A stretch of DNA of 49,970 nt from assembly GCA_026934365.1 (NCBI GenBank), contig JADHZE010000003.1:1-49970 (forward strand), read 5' to 3'. Positions 8,862 to 18,402 of the stretch are shown here, one piece after another (positions within the stretch are counted from its first letter, which is position 1; each line of letters begins with the position of its first letter). The notes under the pieces were generated by a model. It was not told the origin of the DNA and did no database searches. It worked only from the letters and a program-made list of their open reading frames with translations. The position numbers were made by a program, and so were the translations under genes. This stretch comes from Isoptericola sp. QY 916 (GTDB lineage Bacteria; Actinomycetota; Actinomycetes; Actinomycetales; Cellulomonadaceae).

Positions 8862-10432
8862 CAGCGGTCCCCTCCGCTCGCGATGAGCTCGACGACGTCG
8901 TCGACGCCGACGGAGTCGGTGTTGGTCAGCTCGGCGACCTTCTGCCGGTCGCGCATGACGGCGATGCGGTGGCTGAGCCGCACCACCTCCTCGAGCTCGG
9001 CGGAGATGAAGAGCACCGCCATGCCCCGGGCGGCGAGGTCGGACACCAGGCGCTGGATCTCCGCCTTGGCGCCGACGTCGATGCCGCGGGTCGGCTCGTC
9101 GAGGATGAACAGCTCGGGCGCGGTAGCGAGCCAGCGGGCCAGGAGCACCTTCTGCTGGTTGCCGCCCGACAGGTTGCGCAGCAGGGCGTCGGGGTTGGCG
9201 GGCCGGATGTTCAGCGCCTCGATGTACCGGTGCACGATCTCGTCGACCTGCTTGCCGGGCAGCGGGCGCAGCCAGCCGCGCTCCGCCTGGAGGCCGAGCA
9301 CGATGTTCTCCCGCACGGTCAGGTCGCCGACCACGCCCTCGGCCTTGCGGTCCTCGGAGGAGAACGCGATCCTGCGCCCGATCGCCGTGCGTGGCGTGCG
9401 CAGCCGGGTCGGGGTCCCCTTGACGGACAGCGTGCCCGTGTCGGCCCGGTCCGCCCCGGCGAGCAGGCGGGCCACCTCCGTGCGGCCGGAGCCGAGCAGG
9501 CCGGCCAGGCCGACGACCTCGCCCTCGTGGACGTCCAGGTCGAAGGCCTGCACGGAGCCGCGCCGGCCGAGACCCACGGCCTGGACGAACGGCTTGCCCT
9601 GGGCCGCGTCGACGGTGTGCTCGGTGCGGACCTCCAGGTCCTCCAGCACCTCCATCGACCGGCCGATCATGCGCGAGACGAGCTCGCTCCGGGTGATCTC
9701 CGCCGTCCGGTACTCCCCCACCCGCGTGCCGTTGCGCAGCACGGTCATGCGGTCGGCGAGCTCGAACACCTGCTCCAGGAAGTGCGACACGAACAGGATC
9801 GCGACGCCCTGGTCGCGCAGCCGGCGCACGACGGCGAAGAGCCGCGCGACCTCGTCGGCGTCGAGGCTGGACGTCGGCTCGTCGAGGATGAGCACCTTGG
9901 CGTCCACCACCATGGCCCGGCTGATCGCGACGAGCTGCTGCACGGCGATCGAGTGCGAGCCGAGCGAGGAGGCGGGGTCGACGTCGAGCCCCATCGTGGC
10001 GAGGTGCTCGGCCGCCCGGCGGCGCGTGCGGGGCCAGTCGATGGCGCCGAACCGCCGGGGCTCGTTGCCGAGCATGATGTTCTCCGCGACCGTGAGGTTC
10101 TCGCAGAGGTTGACCTCCTGGTACACGGTGGCGATCCCCGCGGCCTGGGCCTCGCCCGGGCCGGAGAACCGGTGCGGCTCGCCGTCGACGAGGATCTCGC
10201 CGGAGTCGATGCCGTAGACGCCCGTGAGCGCCTTGATCAGCGTGGACTTCCCCGCGCCGTTCTCGCCCATGAGGGCGTGCACCTCGCCCGGCAGGAGCCG
10301 GAGGTCCACGCCGTCGAGGGCCTTGACGCCCGGGAACTCGATGGAGATCCCGGTCATCTCGACGACGGGGCGCACGTCCTGGGGCCGGGCGTCGGGGGTG
10401 CTGCCGGCGTCGCCGGCGTCCGATGGCGTCAT
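8861..10432 (-). CDS. ytfR: Sugar ABC importer ATPase with two NBDs, YtfR-like
   Basis: A 523-residue cytoplasmic ATPase that powers the importer. NBD1 has Walker [10 protein letters not shown] near residue 60, the degenerate signature SIAVQQLVAISRA and Walker B ILDEPTSSLDADE. NBD2 has a reduced Walker A (LLGSGRTE), the signature LSGGNQQK and [14 protein letters not shown]. This pattern is normal for CUT2 ATPases. The ATG at 10432 follows GAAGG at usual spacing. The upstream gap to the binding-protein gene holds 13-bp tandem repeats and a strong hairpin. The gene is clearly paralogous to the orphan ATPase at 11737-13290, sharing DEPTSSLDADE and LFVSHFLEQVFE. Confidence 0.92.
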   Translation of the reverse strand: MTPSDAGDAGSTPDARPQDVRPVVEMTGISIEFPGVKALDGVDLRLLPGEVHALMGENGAGKSTLIKALTGVYGIDSGEILVDGEPHRFSGPGEAQAAGIATVYQEVNLCENLTVAENIMLGNEPRRFGAIDWPRTRRRAAEHLATMGLDVDPASSLGSHSIAVQQLVAISRAMVVDAKVLILDEPTSSLDADEVARLFAVVRRLRDQGVAILFVSHFLEQVFELADRMTVLRNGTRVGEYRTAEITRSELVSRMIGRSMEVLEDLEVRTEHTVDAAQGKPFVQAVGLGRRGSVQAFDLDVHEGEVVGLAGLLGSGRTEVARLLAGADRADTGTLSVKGTPTRLRTPRTAIGRRIAFSSEDRKAEGVVGDLTVRENIVLGLQAERGWLRPLPGKQVDEIVHRYIEALNIRPANPDALLRNLSGGNQQKVLLARWLATAPELFILDEPTRGIDVGAKAEIQRLVSDLAARGMAVLFISAELEEVVRLSHRIAVMRDRQKVAELTNTDSVGVDDVVELIASGGDR

Positions 10433-10450
10433 CCTTGACCTTCCGTGGAG

Positions 10451-10493
10451 CGCGGTGGGCGCGGCGCGGGCGTCCCGCACCGCACCCACCGCG
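10451..10493 (-). terminator. Attenuator-like hairpin between binding-protein and ATPase genes
   Basis: Stem of about 20 bp with two mismatches (outer arms 10451-10459 and 10485-10493, inner arms 10466-10470 and 10474-10478, loop CGT). It sits 19 bp before the ATPase start, the usual place for a partial terminator that keeps binding-protein mRNA in excess. Function is inferred from position. Confidence 0.6.
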
Positions 10494-10506
10494 GGTCTCG
10501 TGGAGC

Positions 10507-10571
10507 GTACCGACGGTCGGTGCTGACGGTCAGTACCGACGGTCAGTACCGACGATCAGTACTGACGGTCC
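10507..10571. repeat. Five 13-bp tandem repeats over the end of the binding-protein gene
   Basis: Five consecutive 13-bp units with consensus GTACCGACGGTCA begin at 10507, 10520, 10533, 10546 and 10559. Units differ by one to three bases. The fourth and fifth units contain the stop codon and the last codons of the binding-protein gene (…PDRQY). They may have grown by slippage; a role in mRNA stability is possible but unproven. Confidence 0.85.
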
Positions 10572-11563
10572 GGCAGCGCGGCCTTCGCCGCCTCCTGGTC
10601 GAACGCCTCGTCCTGGGTGACGATGCGCTTCTCGACCTCCTCGCCGGCCACGACCTTCTTCGCGATCTCCGCGAGGTCCGGGCCGAGCAGCGGGTTGCAC
10701 TCGACGATGTAGTTGATCTTGCCGTCGGCGAGCGCCTGCATGCCGTCCTTGACGCCGTCGACCGTGATGATCTTGATGTCCTTGCCCGGCACCTTGCCCG
10801 CGGCCTCGATCGCCTCGATGGCGCCCAGGCCCATGTCGTCGTTGTGGGCGAACACCAGGTCGATGTCGTCGTACTTCTGCAGGAAGCCCTCCATCACCTG
10901 CTTGCCCTCGGTGCGGGTGAAGTTGCCGGTCTGCGAGTCGATCATCTCGATGTCGGAGCCCGCGATCGCGTCGGCGAAGCCCTGCTGCCGGTCGATCATG
11001 GGCGCGGCGCCGGTGGTGCCCTGCAGCTCGACGGCCTTGTAGCCCTCGCCGTCGTACTGCTCCACGGCCCACTCGCCGGCGCGCTTGCCCTCCTCGACGA
11101 AGTCGGACCCGATGAACGACTCGTACAGGGTGTCGTCCTCGGAGTCGACGGCCCGGTCGGTGAGGATCACCGGGATGTCCGCGGCCTTGGCCTCCTCGAG
11201 CACGGCGTCCCAGCCGGTCTCGACGACCGGGGAGAACGCGATGACGTCGACCTGCTGCTGGATGTAGGACCGGATCGCCTGGATCTGGTTCTCCTGCTTC
11301 TGCTGCGCGTCGGAGAACTTGAGGTCGAAGCCGTTCTCCTTCGTGAGCGTGTCCTGGATGGACTTGGTGTTGGCCGCGCGCCAGCCGGACTCCGCCCCGA
11401 CCTGCGAGAAGCCCAGGACGATCGTGTCCGAGGCCGCGGCCGACTCGCCGCCGCCGTCCCCGGCGCCCTGGGGCGCCTGCTCGCTGCTGCACGCGACCAA
11501 CGAGGCCGCCGTGAGCGCCGTGACGAACAGCGCCGCACCGGCGCGCCGGAAGTTCTTGCTCAT
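10556..11563 (-). CDS. ytfQ: Sugar ABC importer substrate-binding lipoprotein, YtfQ-like
   Basis: A 335-residue binding lipoprotein. The N-terminus (MSKNFRRAGAALFVTALTAA) runs into a lipobox, LVAC, with lipidation expected at Cys25, followed by a Ser/Gly-rich linker. The mature part is a type I periplasmic-binding fold starting IVLGFSQVGAESGWR, which is strongly YtfQ-like, with VILTDRAVD, FAHNDDMGLGAI and IKIITVDGVKDGMQAL as ligand-contact blocks. First gene of the importer operon; it is followed by tandem repeats and a hairpin. Its promoter carries two LacI-type palindromes. E. coli YtfQ binds galactofuranose, but the neighbouring araBDA and arabinanase genes point to L-arabinose here. Confidence 0.92.
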   Translation of the reverse strand: MSKNFRRAGAALFVTALTAASLVACSSEQAPQGAGDGGGESAAASDTIVLGFSQVGAESGWRAANTKSIQDTLTKENGFDLKFSDAQQKQENQIQAIRSYIQQQVDVIAFSPVVETGWDAVLEEAKAADIPVILTDRAVDSEDDTLYESFIGSDFVEEGKRAGEWAVEQYDGEGYKAVELQGTTGAAPMIDRQQGFADAIAGSDIEMIDSQTGNFTRTEGKQVMEGFLQKYDDIDLVFAHNDDMGLGAIEAIEAAGKVPGKDIKIITVDGVKDGMQALADGKINYIVECNPLLGPDLAEIAKKVVAGEEVEKRIVTQDEAFDQEAAKAALPDRQY

Positions 11564-11637
11564 GATCTCCTCCTCGAGACGCCGGCCGACCGGGAGACCC
11601 GGTCTGTGGGTCTTCTCTGACCCTCCGGCAACGCTTG

Positions 11638-11675
11638 TGTGACCGCTAACATAGCGGAGATGTGACCGGTCACAA
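11638..11675 (-). promoter_or_regulatory. ytfQ-type operon promoter with two LacI-type operators
   Basis: On the minus strand TTGTGA (11670-11675) and TATGTT (11648-11653) are 16 bp apart. TGTGACCGGTCACA (11661-11674) is a perfect palindrome on the -35. TGTGACCGCTAACA (11638-11651) is a near-palindrome on the -10. Centres are 23 bp apart, about two helical turns. The second site matches the araB operator (18404-18417) closely, so the same regulator probably controls both. Confidence 0.7.
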
Positions 11676-11736
11676 TAGAGGCCGTCCAGGAATCCACGTC
11701 ACGATCGCGTAACGCACCGGGAGGGCTCGCCGTGCG

Positions 11737-13290
11737 TCAGTCGCCGGGCTCGGGCTCGTCCAGCTCCGCGGCGATCATCTCGACGATGGTGTCGACGGTG
11801 ACCCCGGGCCCGTTGCTCAGCTCGCCGATCTTCTCGCGGTCCTTGAGCACGACGATGCGGTCGGCGAGGCGCACCACCTCCTCCAGCTGGGAGGAGATGA
11901 AGACGACGGCGACGCCCTCGCCCGCCAGGCGTGCGACCCGGCGCTGGATCTCGAGCTTGGCCGCGATGTCGATGCCGCGGGTCGGCTCGTCGAGGATCAG
12001 GACGTGGGGCCGCGTGGCCAGCAGCCGGGCGAGCAGCACCTTCTGCTGGGTCCCCCCGGACAGCTCGCCGGCCGGCCGGTCCAGGTCGTCGGCCGACAGG
12101 TGCAGCGCGTCGAGGTACGTGTCGACGACGGCGTCCTGCTCTCCCCGCGACAGGGGCCGCGACCAGCCCCGCAGCGCCTGCAGCGCCAGGACGATGTTCT
12201 CCCGCACCGTGAGGCCCGCGACGATCCCGTCGTCGCGCACGTTCTCGCTCGACATCGCGATCCGGTACCGCAGGGCGGCCCCCGGGCTGCGGAGCTGCAC
12301 CCGCACGCCGTCGAGCCACAGCTCGCCGCCGTCGGCGCGCTCCGCCCCGCTCATCAGCCGGGCGAGCTCGGTGCGCCCCGACCCGCGCAGCCCCGCGAAC
12401 CCGACGACCTCGCCCCGGGACAGCTCGAGGTCGGTCGGCTCGAGGACGCCGTGGCGCCCGAGGGACGACGCCCGCAGCGTCGCCTCGCCCGTCCCGGCGT
12501 AGTGGTGCGCGAGCCGCTGCGAGCGCAGCGCCTGGAGCGCGTCGATGTCCTCGCCGAGCATCTTGGAGATCACCTCGGCGCGCTCGACGTCCGCCGTCCG
12601 GAACTCCGCGACGACGCGGCCGCCCCGCAGCACCGTCATCCGGTCGCTCACCTCGAAGACCTGCTCGAGGAAGTGCGAGACGAACAGCACCGCGACGCCC
12701 TGGTCGCACAGGCGGCGCACGACGCCGAGCAGGCGCGCGGCCTCGTCCGCGTCCAGGCTCGACGTCGGCTCGTCGAGCACGAGCACGCGCGGATCGAGGA
12801 CGATCGCCCGGGCCACGGCCACGAGCTGCTTGGTCGCGGGCGACAGCGCCGAGAGCGGGGCGCGCGGGTCGATGTCCTCGATCCCCAGCGCGGCGAGCGC
12901 GGCCGACGCCCGCGCCCTCGTCCGGCCCCAGTCGATGCCGAGCCAGCCGCGCACCTCGTGACCGATCATCACGTTCTCGGCGACGGTCAGGTGCGGGCTC
13001 AGGTGCGTCTCCTGGAAGACGGTCGCGATGCCGTCCGCGCGGCTCTGCGCGACTCCCGTCGGCGGGCTCTCGACGCCGTCCACCACGACCGTGCCCGCCA
13101 GGATCGGCAGCGTCCCCGTGAGCGCGCCGATGAGGGTCGACTTCCCCGCGCCGTTCTCCCCCATGAGCGCGTGGACCTCGCCCGGCCGCAGCGCGAGGTC
13201 CACGTCGTCGAGGACCCGCACCCCCGAGCGCTCCACCGTGATCCCCCGCAGCTCGACGACGGGGGCCGGCGCCCCGGGCCGCGAGGTCAT
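11737..13290 (-). CDS. Orphan two-NBD sugar ABC ATPase (AraG/YtfR-like)
   Basis: A 517-residue ATPase of the CUT2 class. NBD1 has [22 protein letters not shown] and VLDEPTSSLDADE; NBD2 has LRGSGRTE, LSGGTQQK and [14 protein letters not shown]. The ATG at 13290 overlaps the stop of the LacI gene (ATGA, 13287-13290), so the two are translationally coupled. No permease or binding protein is adjacent; the next gene downstream starts a separate importer with its own ATPase. It may be a spare motor for the same permeases, a remnant of a duplicated importer, or it may serve permeases encoded elsewhere. All ATPase motifs are intact, which argues against a decaying pseudogene. Confidence 0.9.
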   Translation of the reverse strand: MTSRPGAPAPVVELRGITVERSGVRVLDDVDLALRPGEVHALMGENGAGKSTLIGALTGTLPILAGTVVVDGVESPPTGVAQSRADGIATVFQETHLSPHLTVAENVMIGHEVRGWLGIDWGRTRARASAALAALGIEDIDPRAPLSALSPATKQLVAVARAIVLDPRVLVLDEPTSSLDADEAARLLGVVRRLCDQGVAVLFVSHFLEQVFEVSDRMTVLRGGRVVAEFRTADVERAEVISKMLGEDIDALQALRSQRLAHHYAGTGEATLRASSLGRHGVLEPTDLELSRGEVVGFAGLRGSGRTELARLMSGAERADGGELWLDGVRVQLRSPGAALRYRIAMSSENVRDDGIVAGLTVRENIVLALQALRGWSRPLSRGEQDAVVDTYLDALHLSADDLDRPAGELSGGTQQKVLLARLLATRPHVLILDEPTRGIDIAAKLEIQRRVARLAGEGVAVVFISSQLEEVVRLADRIVVLKDREKIGELSNGPGVTVDTIVEMIAAELDEPEPGD

Positions 13291-14306
13291 CGGGTGGCCT
13301 TCCGCGGCGCGGCGCTCGACGCCCGCGCGATCATCTCCGGGGGGATCTTCGTGACCGTCGGGATCTCCTGCTCCTCGATCGCGGCCCGCAGGACGTCGAC
13401 GACCGACACGCCGAGGGCGTGGAAGTTCTGCCGCACCGTCGTCAGCGGGGGGATGACGTGCCGCGCGAGGGGGATGTCGTCGAAGCCGACGACGCTCACG
13501 TCGTCGGGCACCGAGAAGCCGCGGTCGTGCAGGCCGTGGACGAGGCCCACCGCCATGTCGTCGTTCGCGGCGAAGATCGCCGTGTACTCCGGGAGCTCGC
13601 GGATCCCGCGCGCGAAGTCGTACGCGAAGTCGGCCGTCCAGTCGCCGACGACGATGGGGCGCTCGCGCAGCCCCCACGACTTCGCCCGGGCGTGGAAGGA
13701 CCGCTCGCGCGTGCGGGCGTCGAGCCAGTCCAGCGGGCCGGCGAGGTGCAGGATGTCGCGGTGCCCGAGCGAGACGAGGTGGTCGACGGCGAGCGCCGTC
13801 CCCGCCTGCTGGTCGACGGTCACGGTGAGGAACGTCGGGTCCTTGTCGGGCTTGACCACCAGCACCGGGACCCCGACGGCGATGCGGCGCAGCGCGGCGA
13901 TCGACGACGACCGGGGAGCCACGACGCAGAGCGCGTCGACGCCCTGCGCGACGAGGTGGTCGACGGCCTCCTGGGGGGTGATCTCCTCCCCCGCCCGCAG
14001 GAGCACGGAGCTGACCACGTACCCCGACGCGCGGGCGGCGGACTCGACGGCGTACAGCGTGCTGGTCGGCCCGAACGTCGCGGCGCTCTCCACGAGGACG
14101 CCGATGCGCCGGCTGCGCTGGGTGGCGAGGGCCCGGGCGACCATGTTCGGCCGGTAGCCGAGCTGGTCGATGGCCTCCTCGACGCGCCGCCGGGTGGCCT
14201 CGCGGATGTTCGGGTGGTCGTTGAGCACCCGCGACACCGTCATGTGCGAGACGCCGGCGAGCTGCGCGACCTGCCGGATGTTCGGCTTGTCGGCGGGACT
14301 CGCCAT
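13287..14306 (-). CDS. LacI-family regulator of the arabinose genes (AraR-like by context)
   Basis: A 339-residue repressor. The helix-turn-helix NIRQVAQLAGVSHMTVSRVL is at about residues 9-28, then the hinge and YRPNMVARALATQRSRRIGV, then the sugar-binding domain ending with VVGFDDIPLARHVIPPLTTV. The ATG at 14306 follows GGAGGCC-type sequence at plausible spacing. It is transcribed after araBDA and is coupled to the orphan ATPase. The palindromes on the ytfQ and araB promoters are the natural targets, but the third LacI gene (20107-21186) is similar and could bind one of the two operator classes. Effector presumably L-arabinose or a derivative. Confidence 0.88.
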   Translation of the reverse strand: MASPADKPNIRQVAQLAGVSHMTVSRVLNDHPNIREATRRRVEEAIDQLGYRPNMVARALATQRSRRIGVLVESAATFGPTSTLYAVESAARASGYVVSSVLLRAGEEITPQEAVDHLVAQGVDALCVVAPRSSSIAALRRIAVGVPVLVVKPDKDPTFLTVTVDQQAGTALAVDHLVSLGHRDILHLAGPLDWLDARTRERSFHARAKSWGLRERPIVVGDWTADFAYDFARGIRELPEYTAIFAANDDMAVGLVHGLHDRGFSVPDDVSVVGFDDIPLARHVIPPLTTVRQNFHALGVSVVDVLRAAIEEQEIPTVTKIPPEMIARASSAAPRKATR

Positions 14307-14396
14307 GCGGGGCCTCCACGGGATGCGTCCACCGGCCGGCCGGCGGCTCGGCGGCGTCAGCCTACCGAACCGCCGGCCGCTCGCCGGTGGTCGTGC

Positions 14397-15908
14397 TCAG
14401 AGCCCCTGGGCGAGGCGGTAGTACACCTGGTTCCACCGCACCTGGTCGGCGAAGCCGCGGCGCGTGGTGTCCTCGTCGATGACGAGCAGCTCGGTGCGCG
14501 CGATGTTCGCGAACACCTCGAACGCCTCGACGCCCGCCGCGGTCGACATCACCGTGTGGTGCGCGCCGCCGGCGGTCAGCCAGGCCTCGGCGGAGGTGGT
14601 GAAGTCGGGGCGCGGGGCCCAGACGGCGCGGGCCACGGGGAGGTTCGGCAGGTCCTGCGTCGGCGGCACGACGTCGACCACGTTCGCGGTGAGGCGGAAG
14701 CGGTCGCGCATGTCGGCGAGCGAGACGACGACGGCGCCCTCGGTCGCGTCGGCGTCGAACACCATGCGGACCGGGTCCTCCTTGCCGCCGATGCCGAGCG
14801 GGTGGATCTCCACGCGGGGCTTCGACGTCGTGAGGGAGGGGCAGACCTCGAGCATGTGGGCGCCGAGGATGAGCTCGGAGCCGGGGGTGAGGTCGTAGGT
14901 GTAGTCCTCCATGAGGGAGGCGCCGCCGGGCAGCCCCTCGCCCATGACCTTGGCCGCGCGCACCAGGACGGCCGTCTTCCAGTCGCCCTCGGCACCGAAG
15001 CCGTAGCCCTTGCTCATGAGGCGCTGGACGGCGATGCCGGGCAGCTGGCGCAGGGCGCCGAGGTCCTCGAAGTTCGTGGTGAACGCCTTGGCGCCGCGCT
15101 CCACGAGGAACGCCTCCATGGCGATCTCCTGGCGGGCCGCGTAGCGCAGCGACTCGTGCCGCTCGCCGCCCTTGCGCAGCTCACCGGCGACGTCGTAGAG
15201 CTCCTCGTACTCGGCGACCAGCGCGTCGACCGCGTCGTCGGCCACGGCCTCGACGGCGTCGACCAGGTCGTTGACGCCCCACGTGTTCACCGAGACGCCG
15301 AAGCGCAGCTCGGCCTCGGTCTTGTCACCCTCGGTGACGGCGACGTTGCGCATGTTGTCGCCGAAGCGCACCAGCTTCAGCTCGTGCGTGGCGGCCCAGC
15401 CCGCGGCGCCGCGGACCCAGGTGCCGACGCGGCGGGTCACGGCCGGGTTCGACGCGTGCCCGACGACGGTGGTGCGCGCGACGCCCAGGCGCGTGGCCAG
15501 GTAGGCGTACTCGCGGTCGCCGTGCGCGGCCTGGTTGAGGTTCATGAAGTCGAAGTCGATGTCCGCCCACGGCAGCTCGACGTTCGCCTGCGTGTGCAGG
15601 TGCAGCAGCGGCTTGCGCAGCGCGTCGAGGCCGGAGATCCACATCTTCGCCGGGCTGAACGTGTGCATCCACGTGATGACGCCGAGCACGTTGTCGTCCG
15701 CGCTCGCGTCGAGCATCGCGCGGCGGATCGAGCCGGCGTCCTTGAGCACGGGCTTCCAGACGACCTTCGCGGGGACGTCGGACGACGCGTCGAGCGCGCG
15801 GGCGACCTCCTGCGACTGCTGGGCGACCTGCTCCAGCGTCTCGGGCCCGTACAGGTCCTGGCTGCCGGTGAAGAACCAGACCTCGCGGTCGGCGTACGGC
15901 TTGCTCAT
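14397..15908 (-). CDS. araA: L-arabinose isomerase
   Basis: A 503-residue cytosolic Mn-dependent isomerase converting L-arabinose to L-ribulose. Family blocks are visible: [20 protein letters not shown] at the N-terminus, [15 protein letters not shown] near residue 95, [10 protein letters not shown], the [13 protein letters not shown] block, MEDYTYDL, and HMLEVCPSL with its metal-binding His. Length is the usual one (about 500). The ATG at 15908 follows GAAGGAGAC. It is the third gene of araB-araD-araA; a 61-bp gap separates it from araD. No oddities. Confidence 0.97.
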   Translation of the reverse strand: MSKPYADREVWFFTGSQDLYGPETLEQVAQQSQEVARALDASSDVPAKVVWKPVLKDAGSIRRAMLDASADDNVLGVITWMHTFSPAKMWISGLDALRKPLLHLHTQANVELPWADIDFDFMNLNQAAHGDREYAYLATRLGVARTTVVGHASNPAVTRRVGTWVRGAAGWAATHELKLVRFGDNMRNVAVTEGDKTEAELRFGVSVNTWGVNDLVDAVEAVADDAVDALVAEYEELYDVAGELRKGGERHESLRYAARQEIAMEAFLVERGAKAFTTNFEDLGALRQLPGIAVQRLMSKGYGFGAEGDWKTAVLVRAAKVMGEGLPGGASLMEDYTYDLTPGSELILGAHMLEVCPSLTTSKPRVEIHPLGIGGKEDPVRMVFDADATEGAVVVSLADMRDRFRLTANVVDVVPPTQDLPNLPVARAVWAPRPDFTTSAEAWLTAGGAHHTVMSTAAGVEAFEVFANIARTELLVIDEDTTRRGFADQVRWNQVYYRLAQGL

Positions 15909-15969
15909 GGGGTGTGTCTCCTTCGGAGGTCTGCGTCGGTGGTCGAGCCTGGCGGAGCCCTGACCGGGC

Positions 15970-16680
15970 TCAGTGCTGGCCGTAGACGTTCTGGTAGCGG
16001 GCGTACAGGGAGTCCACGTGCTCCTGCGCGATGGGCAGCGGCTCGCCGAGCTGGCGCGACACGTGCACCGTGCGGGCCACCTCCTCCACCATCACGGCGG
16101 CCTTCACCGCGGCGCGGGCGTCCTTGCCGATGGTGAACGGGCCGTGGTTGCGCATCAGGACCGCCGGGCTCCGGTGACCGCGCAGGGTCTCGACGATGCC
16201 GCGGCCGATGGAGTCGTCGCCGATGATCGCGAACGGCCCCACGGGGATCGGGCCGCCGAACTCGTCGGCCATCATCGTGAGCACGCAGGGGATCTCCTCG
16301 GCGCGGGCGGCCCACGCCGTCGCGTAGGTGGAGTGCGTGTGCACGACGCCGCCCACCTCGGGCATGTGCGAGTACACGTAGGCGTGCGCCGCGGTGTCCG
16401 ACGACGGGGACCGGTCGCCCTCGACGAGCTTCCCGTCCAGGTCGCAGACCACCATCGACTCGGGCGTGATGTCGTCGTAGGAGACCCCGGACGGCTTGAT
16501 GACCAGGAGGTCGCCGGAGCCGTCGGGGGTGCGGTCGTCGCGGACCCGCTCGGACACGTTGCCGGCGGTCCACACGACGAGCTCCCAGCGGGGCAGCTCG
16601 GCGTGCAGGGCCGCAACATTCTCCTTGGCGGCGTCGACGGCGGCGCGCAGGTGCGCGGGGACCTCGGTGGGGGTGCTCAT
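15970..16680 (-). CDS. araD: L-ribulose-5-phosphate 4-epimerase
   Basis: A 236-residue class II aldolase-like Zn enzyme giving D-xylulose 5-phosphate, which enters the pentose phosphate pathway. Motifs: [15 protein letters not shown], the metal-binding [20 protein letters not shown] and the C-terminal [15 protein letters not shown]. The ATG at 16680 follows GGAGAAGC. It lies between araB and araA, 45 bp after araB. Length and motifs are those of bacterial AraD/UlaF; the operon makes AraD the right choice. Confidence 0.97.
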   Translation of the reverse strand: MSTPTEVPAHLRAAVDAAKENVAALHAELPRWELVVWTAGNVSERVRDDRTPDGSGDLLVIKPSGVSYDDITPESMVVCDLDGKLVEGDRSPSSDTAAHAYVYSHMPEVGGVVHTHSTYATAWAARAEEIPCVLTMMADEFGGPIPVGPFAIIGDDSIGRGIVETLRGHRSPAVLMRNHGPFTIGKDARAAVKAAVMVEEVARTVHVSRQLGEPLPIAQEHVDSLYARYQNVYGQH

Positions 16681-16725
16681 GTGCTTCTCCAGTGCGGGGG
16701 TGCGGTGCGTCGGCGACGCGTGTCG

Positions 16726-18357
16726 TCAGAGGGCTGCGGTGGCGGCGCGCTCGACCGCGAGGCCGGCGGAGTACCGCTCCAGGTAGGCGGCGAAGCCGGC
16801 GACGTCGTCCGCGTCGGGCTCGGCGACGTCGAGCCGGGCGTCGGCGAAGACGCGCTCGGCCAGGTAGGCGTCGAGGGCGGGAGCGCCGGCGCCACCGTCG
16901 GCCTCGGCCCGGGCGGCGGCATACGCCGCGAGGACGGCGATGCCCCAGGCACCGCCCTCCCCCGCCGTCTGCCCGACGGCGACGGGGGCGTCGATCGCGC
17001 CGGCCAGCAGCCGCTGGGCGACGCCCGCCGTCTTGAACAGGCCCCCGTGCGCGAACATCGTGTCGATCGCGACGCCCTCGCCGTGCAGAACGCGCATGCC
17101 GAGCGCGAGCGTGCCGAAGACGCCGTAGAGCTGCGTGCGCGCGAAGTTCGCCAGCGTGAGGCGGCTGTCGGGGGTGCGCACCACGAGGGGGCGCCCCTCG
17201 TCGAGGCCGGTGATGGGCTCCCCGGCGAGGTAGTTGTAGGCGAGCAGCCCGCCGCCGTCCGGGGCGCCGTCGAGCGCGGCCCGGAAGAGCGCGCCGAAGA
17301 CGGCGTCGGGCTCGACGGGCTGCCCCAGGGCGGCCGCGAACTGGCCGAAGACGCCGGCCCACGCGTCCAGCTCGCTGGCGCCGTTGTTGCAGTGCACCAT
17401 CGCGACGAGGTCGCCGGCGGGCGTGGTGACGAGGTCGAGCTCGTGGTGCACGGAGGTCAGCGGCCGCTCGAGCACGACCATCGCGAAGATCGACGTGCCC
17501 GCGCTGATGTTGCCGGTGCGCGGCGCGATCGAGCCCGTGGCGACCATGCCGGTGCCGGCGTCGCCCTCGGGCGGGCAGAGGAGCACTCCGGGCTGCAGGG
17601 CGCCCGTGGGGTCGAGCAGCGCGGCGCCCTCGGCGGTGAGCCGACCGGCGTCCTCGCCCGCGGTGAGCACCTGGGGCAGCAGGCCCTCGACGTGCAGGCC
17701 CGGGCGCTTGGCGGCCGCGAGGTGCCGGAACTGCTCCAGCATCCGCGCGTCGTAGTCGCCCGTGGCGGGGTCGATCGGGAACATGCCCGACGCGTCGCCG
17801 ACGCCGAGCACGTGCCGACCGGTCAGCGCGCGGTGCACGTAGCCGGCCAGCGTGGTGAACGACGCGACCTGCGGCACGTGCGGCTCGTCGTCGAGGATCG
17901 CCTGGTAGAGGTGGGCGATCGACCAGCGCAGCGGGACGTTGTGCCCGAAGAGGGCGGACAGCTCGGCGGCCGCGGGGCCGGTGCTCGTGTTGCGCCAGGT
18001 GCGGAACGGGACGAGCAGCTCGCCGTCGGCGTCGAACGGCAGGTAGCCGTGCATCATCGCGGAGACGCCGAGCGCGGCGTAGCTCGTGGGGCGGACGCCG
18101 TAGCGCTGCTCGACGTCGGCCACGAGCGCCGCGTACGCGCCCTGCAGGCCGGCGTGCACGGCGTCGAGCGCGTAGGTCCACACCCCGTCGACGAGCTCGT
18201 TCTCCCACGCGTGCGAGCCGCTCGCGAGCGGTGCGTGGTCGGGCCCGATCAGGCACGCCTTGATGTTGGTCGAGCCGAGCTCGATGCCGAGCGTCGTCCT
18301 CCCGGCGGCGATCGCGTCCCGGATCTCCGTCACGTCGCCCGTGCCCTGCTCCGCCAT
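16726..18357 (-). CDS. araB: Ribulokinase of the FGGY family
   Basis: A 543-residue sugar kinase phosphorylating L-ribulose at C5. It has the ASKHA phosphate-binding block LGIELGSTNIKACLI near residue 20, GMFPIDPATGDYD near residue 200, the NISAGTSIFAMVV block and FAHGGLFKTAGVAQRLLAGA near residue 440, which is the FGGY C-terminal domain. The sequence is of the actinobacterial AraB type, which is distinct from E. coli AraB. The ATG at 18357 follows GGAGCAGGGG. First gene of araBDA, with a LacI-type operator on its -10. Confidence 0.93.
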   Translation of the reverse strand: MAEQGTGDVTEIRDAIAAGRTTLGIELGSTNIKACLIGPDHAPLASGSHAWENELVDGVWTYALDAVHAGLQGAYAALVADVEQRYGVRPTSYAALGVSAMMHGYLPFDADGELLVPFRTWRNTSTGPAAAELSALFGHNVPLRWSIAHLYQAILDDEPHVPQVASFTTLAGYVHRALTGRHVLGVGDASGMFPIDPATGDYDARMLEQFRHLAAAKRPGLHVEGLLPQVLTAGEDAGRLTAEGAALLDPTGALQPGVLLCPPEGDAGTGMVATGSIAPRTGNISAGTSIFAMVVLERPLTSVHHELDLVTTPAGDLVAMVHCNNGASELDAWAGVFGQFAAALGQPVEPDAVFGALFRAALDGAPDGGGLLAYNYLAGEPITGLDEGRPLVVRTPDSRLTLANFARTQLYGVFGTLALGMRVLHGEGVAIDTMFAHGGLFKTAGVAQRLLAGAIDAPVAVGQTAGEGGAWGIAVLAAYAAARAEADGGAGAPALDAYLAERVFADARLDVAEPDADDVAGFAAYLERYSAGLAVERAATAAL

Positions 18358-18402
18358 CCCCTGCTCCGTCCCCGCCCGGTCGGGCGTCGTGGTGGTCGAT
18401 CC

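Noticed and set aside
13291..14319. N-terminal extension of the orphan ATPase frame over the LacI gene.
   Set aside because: The LacI frame has a full helix-turn-helix and effector domain; the extension does not. The ATPase begins naturally at the ATGA overlap.
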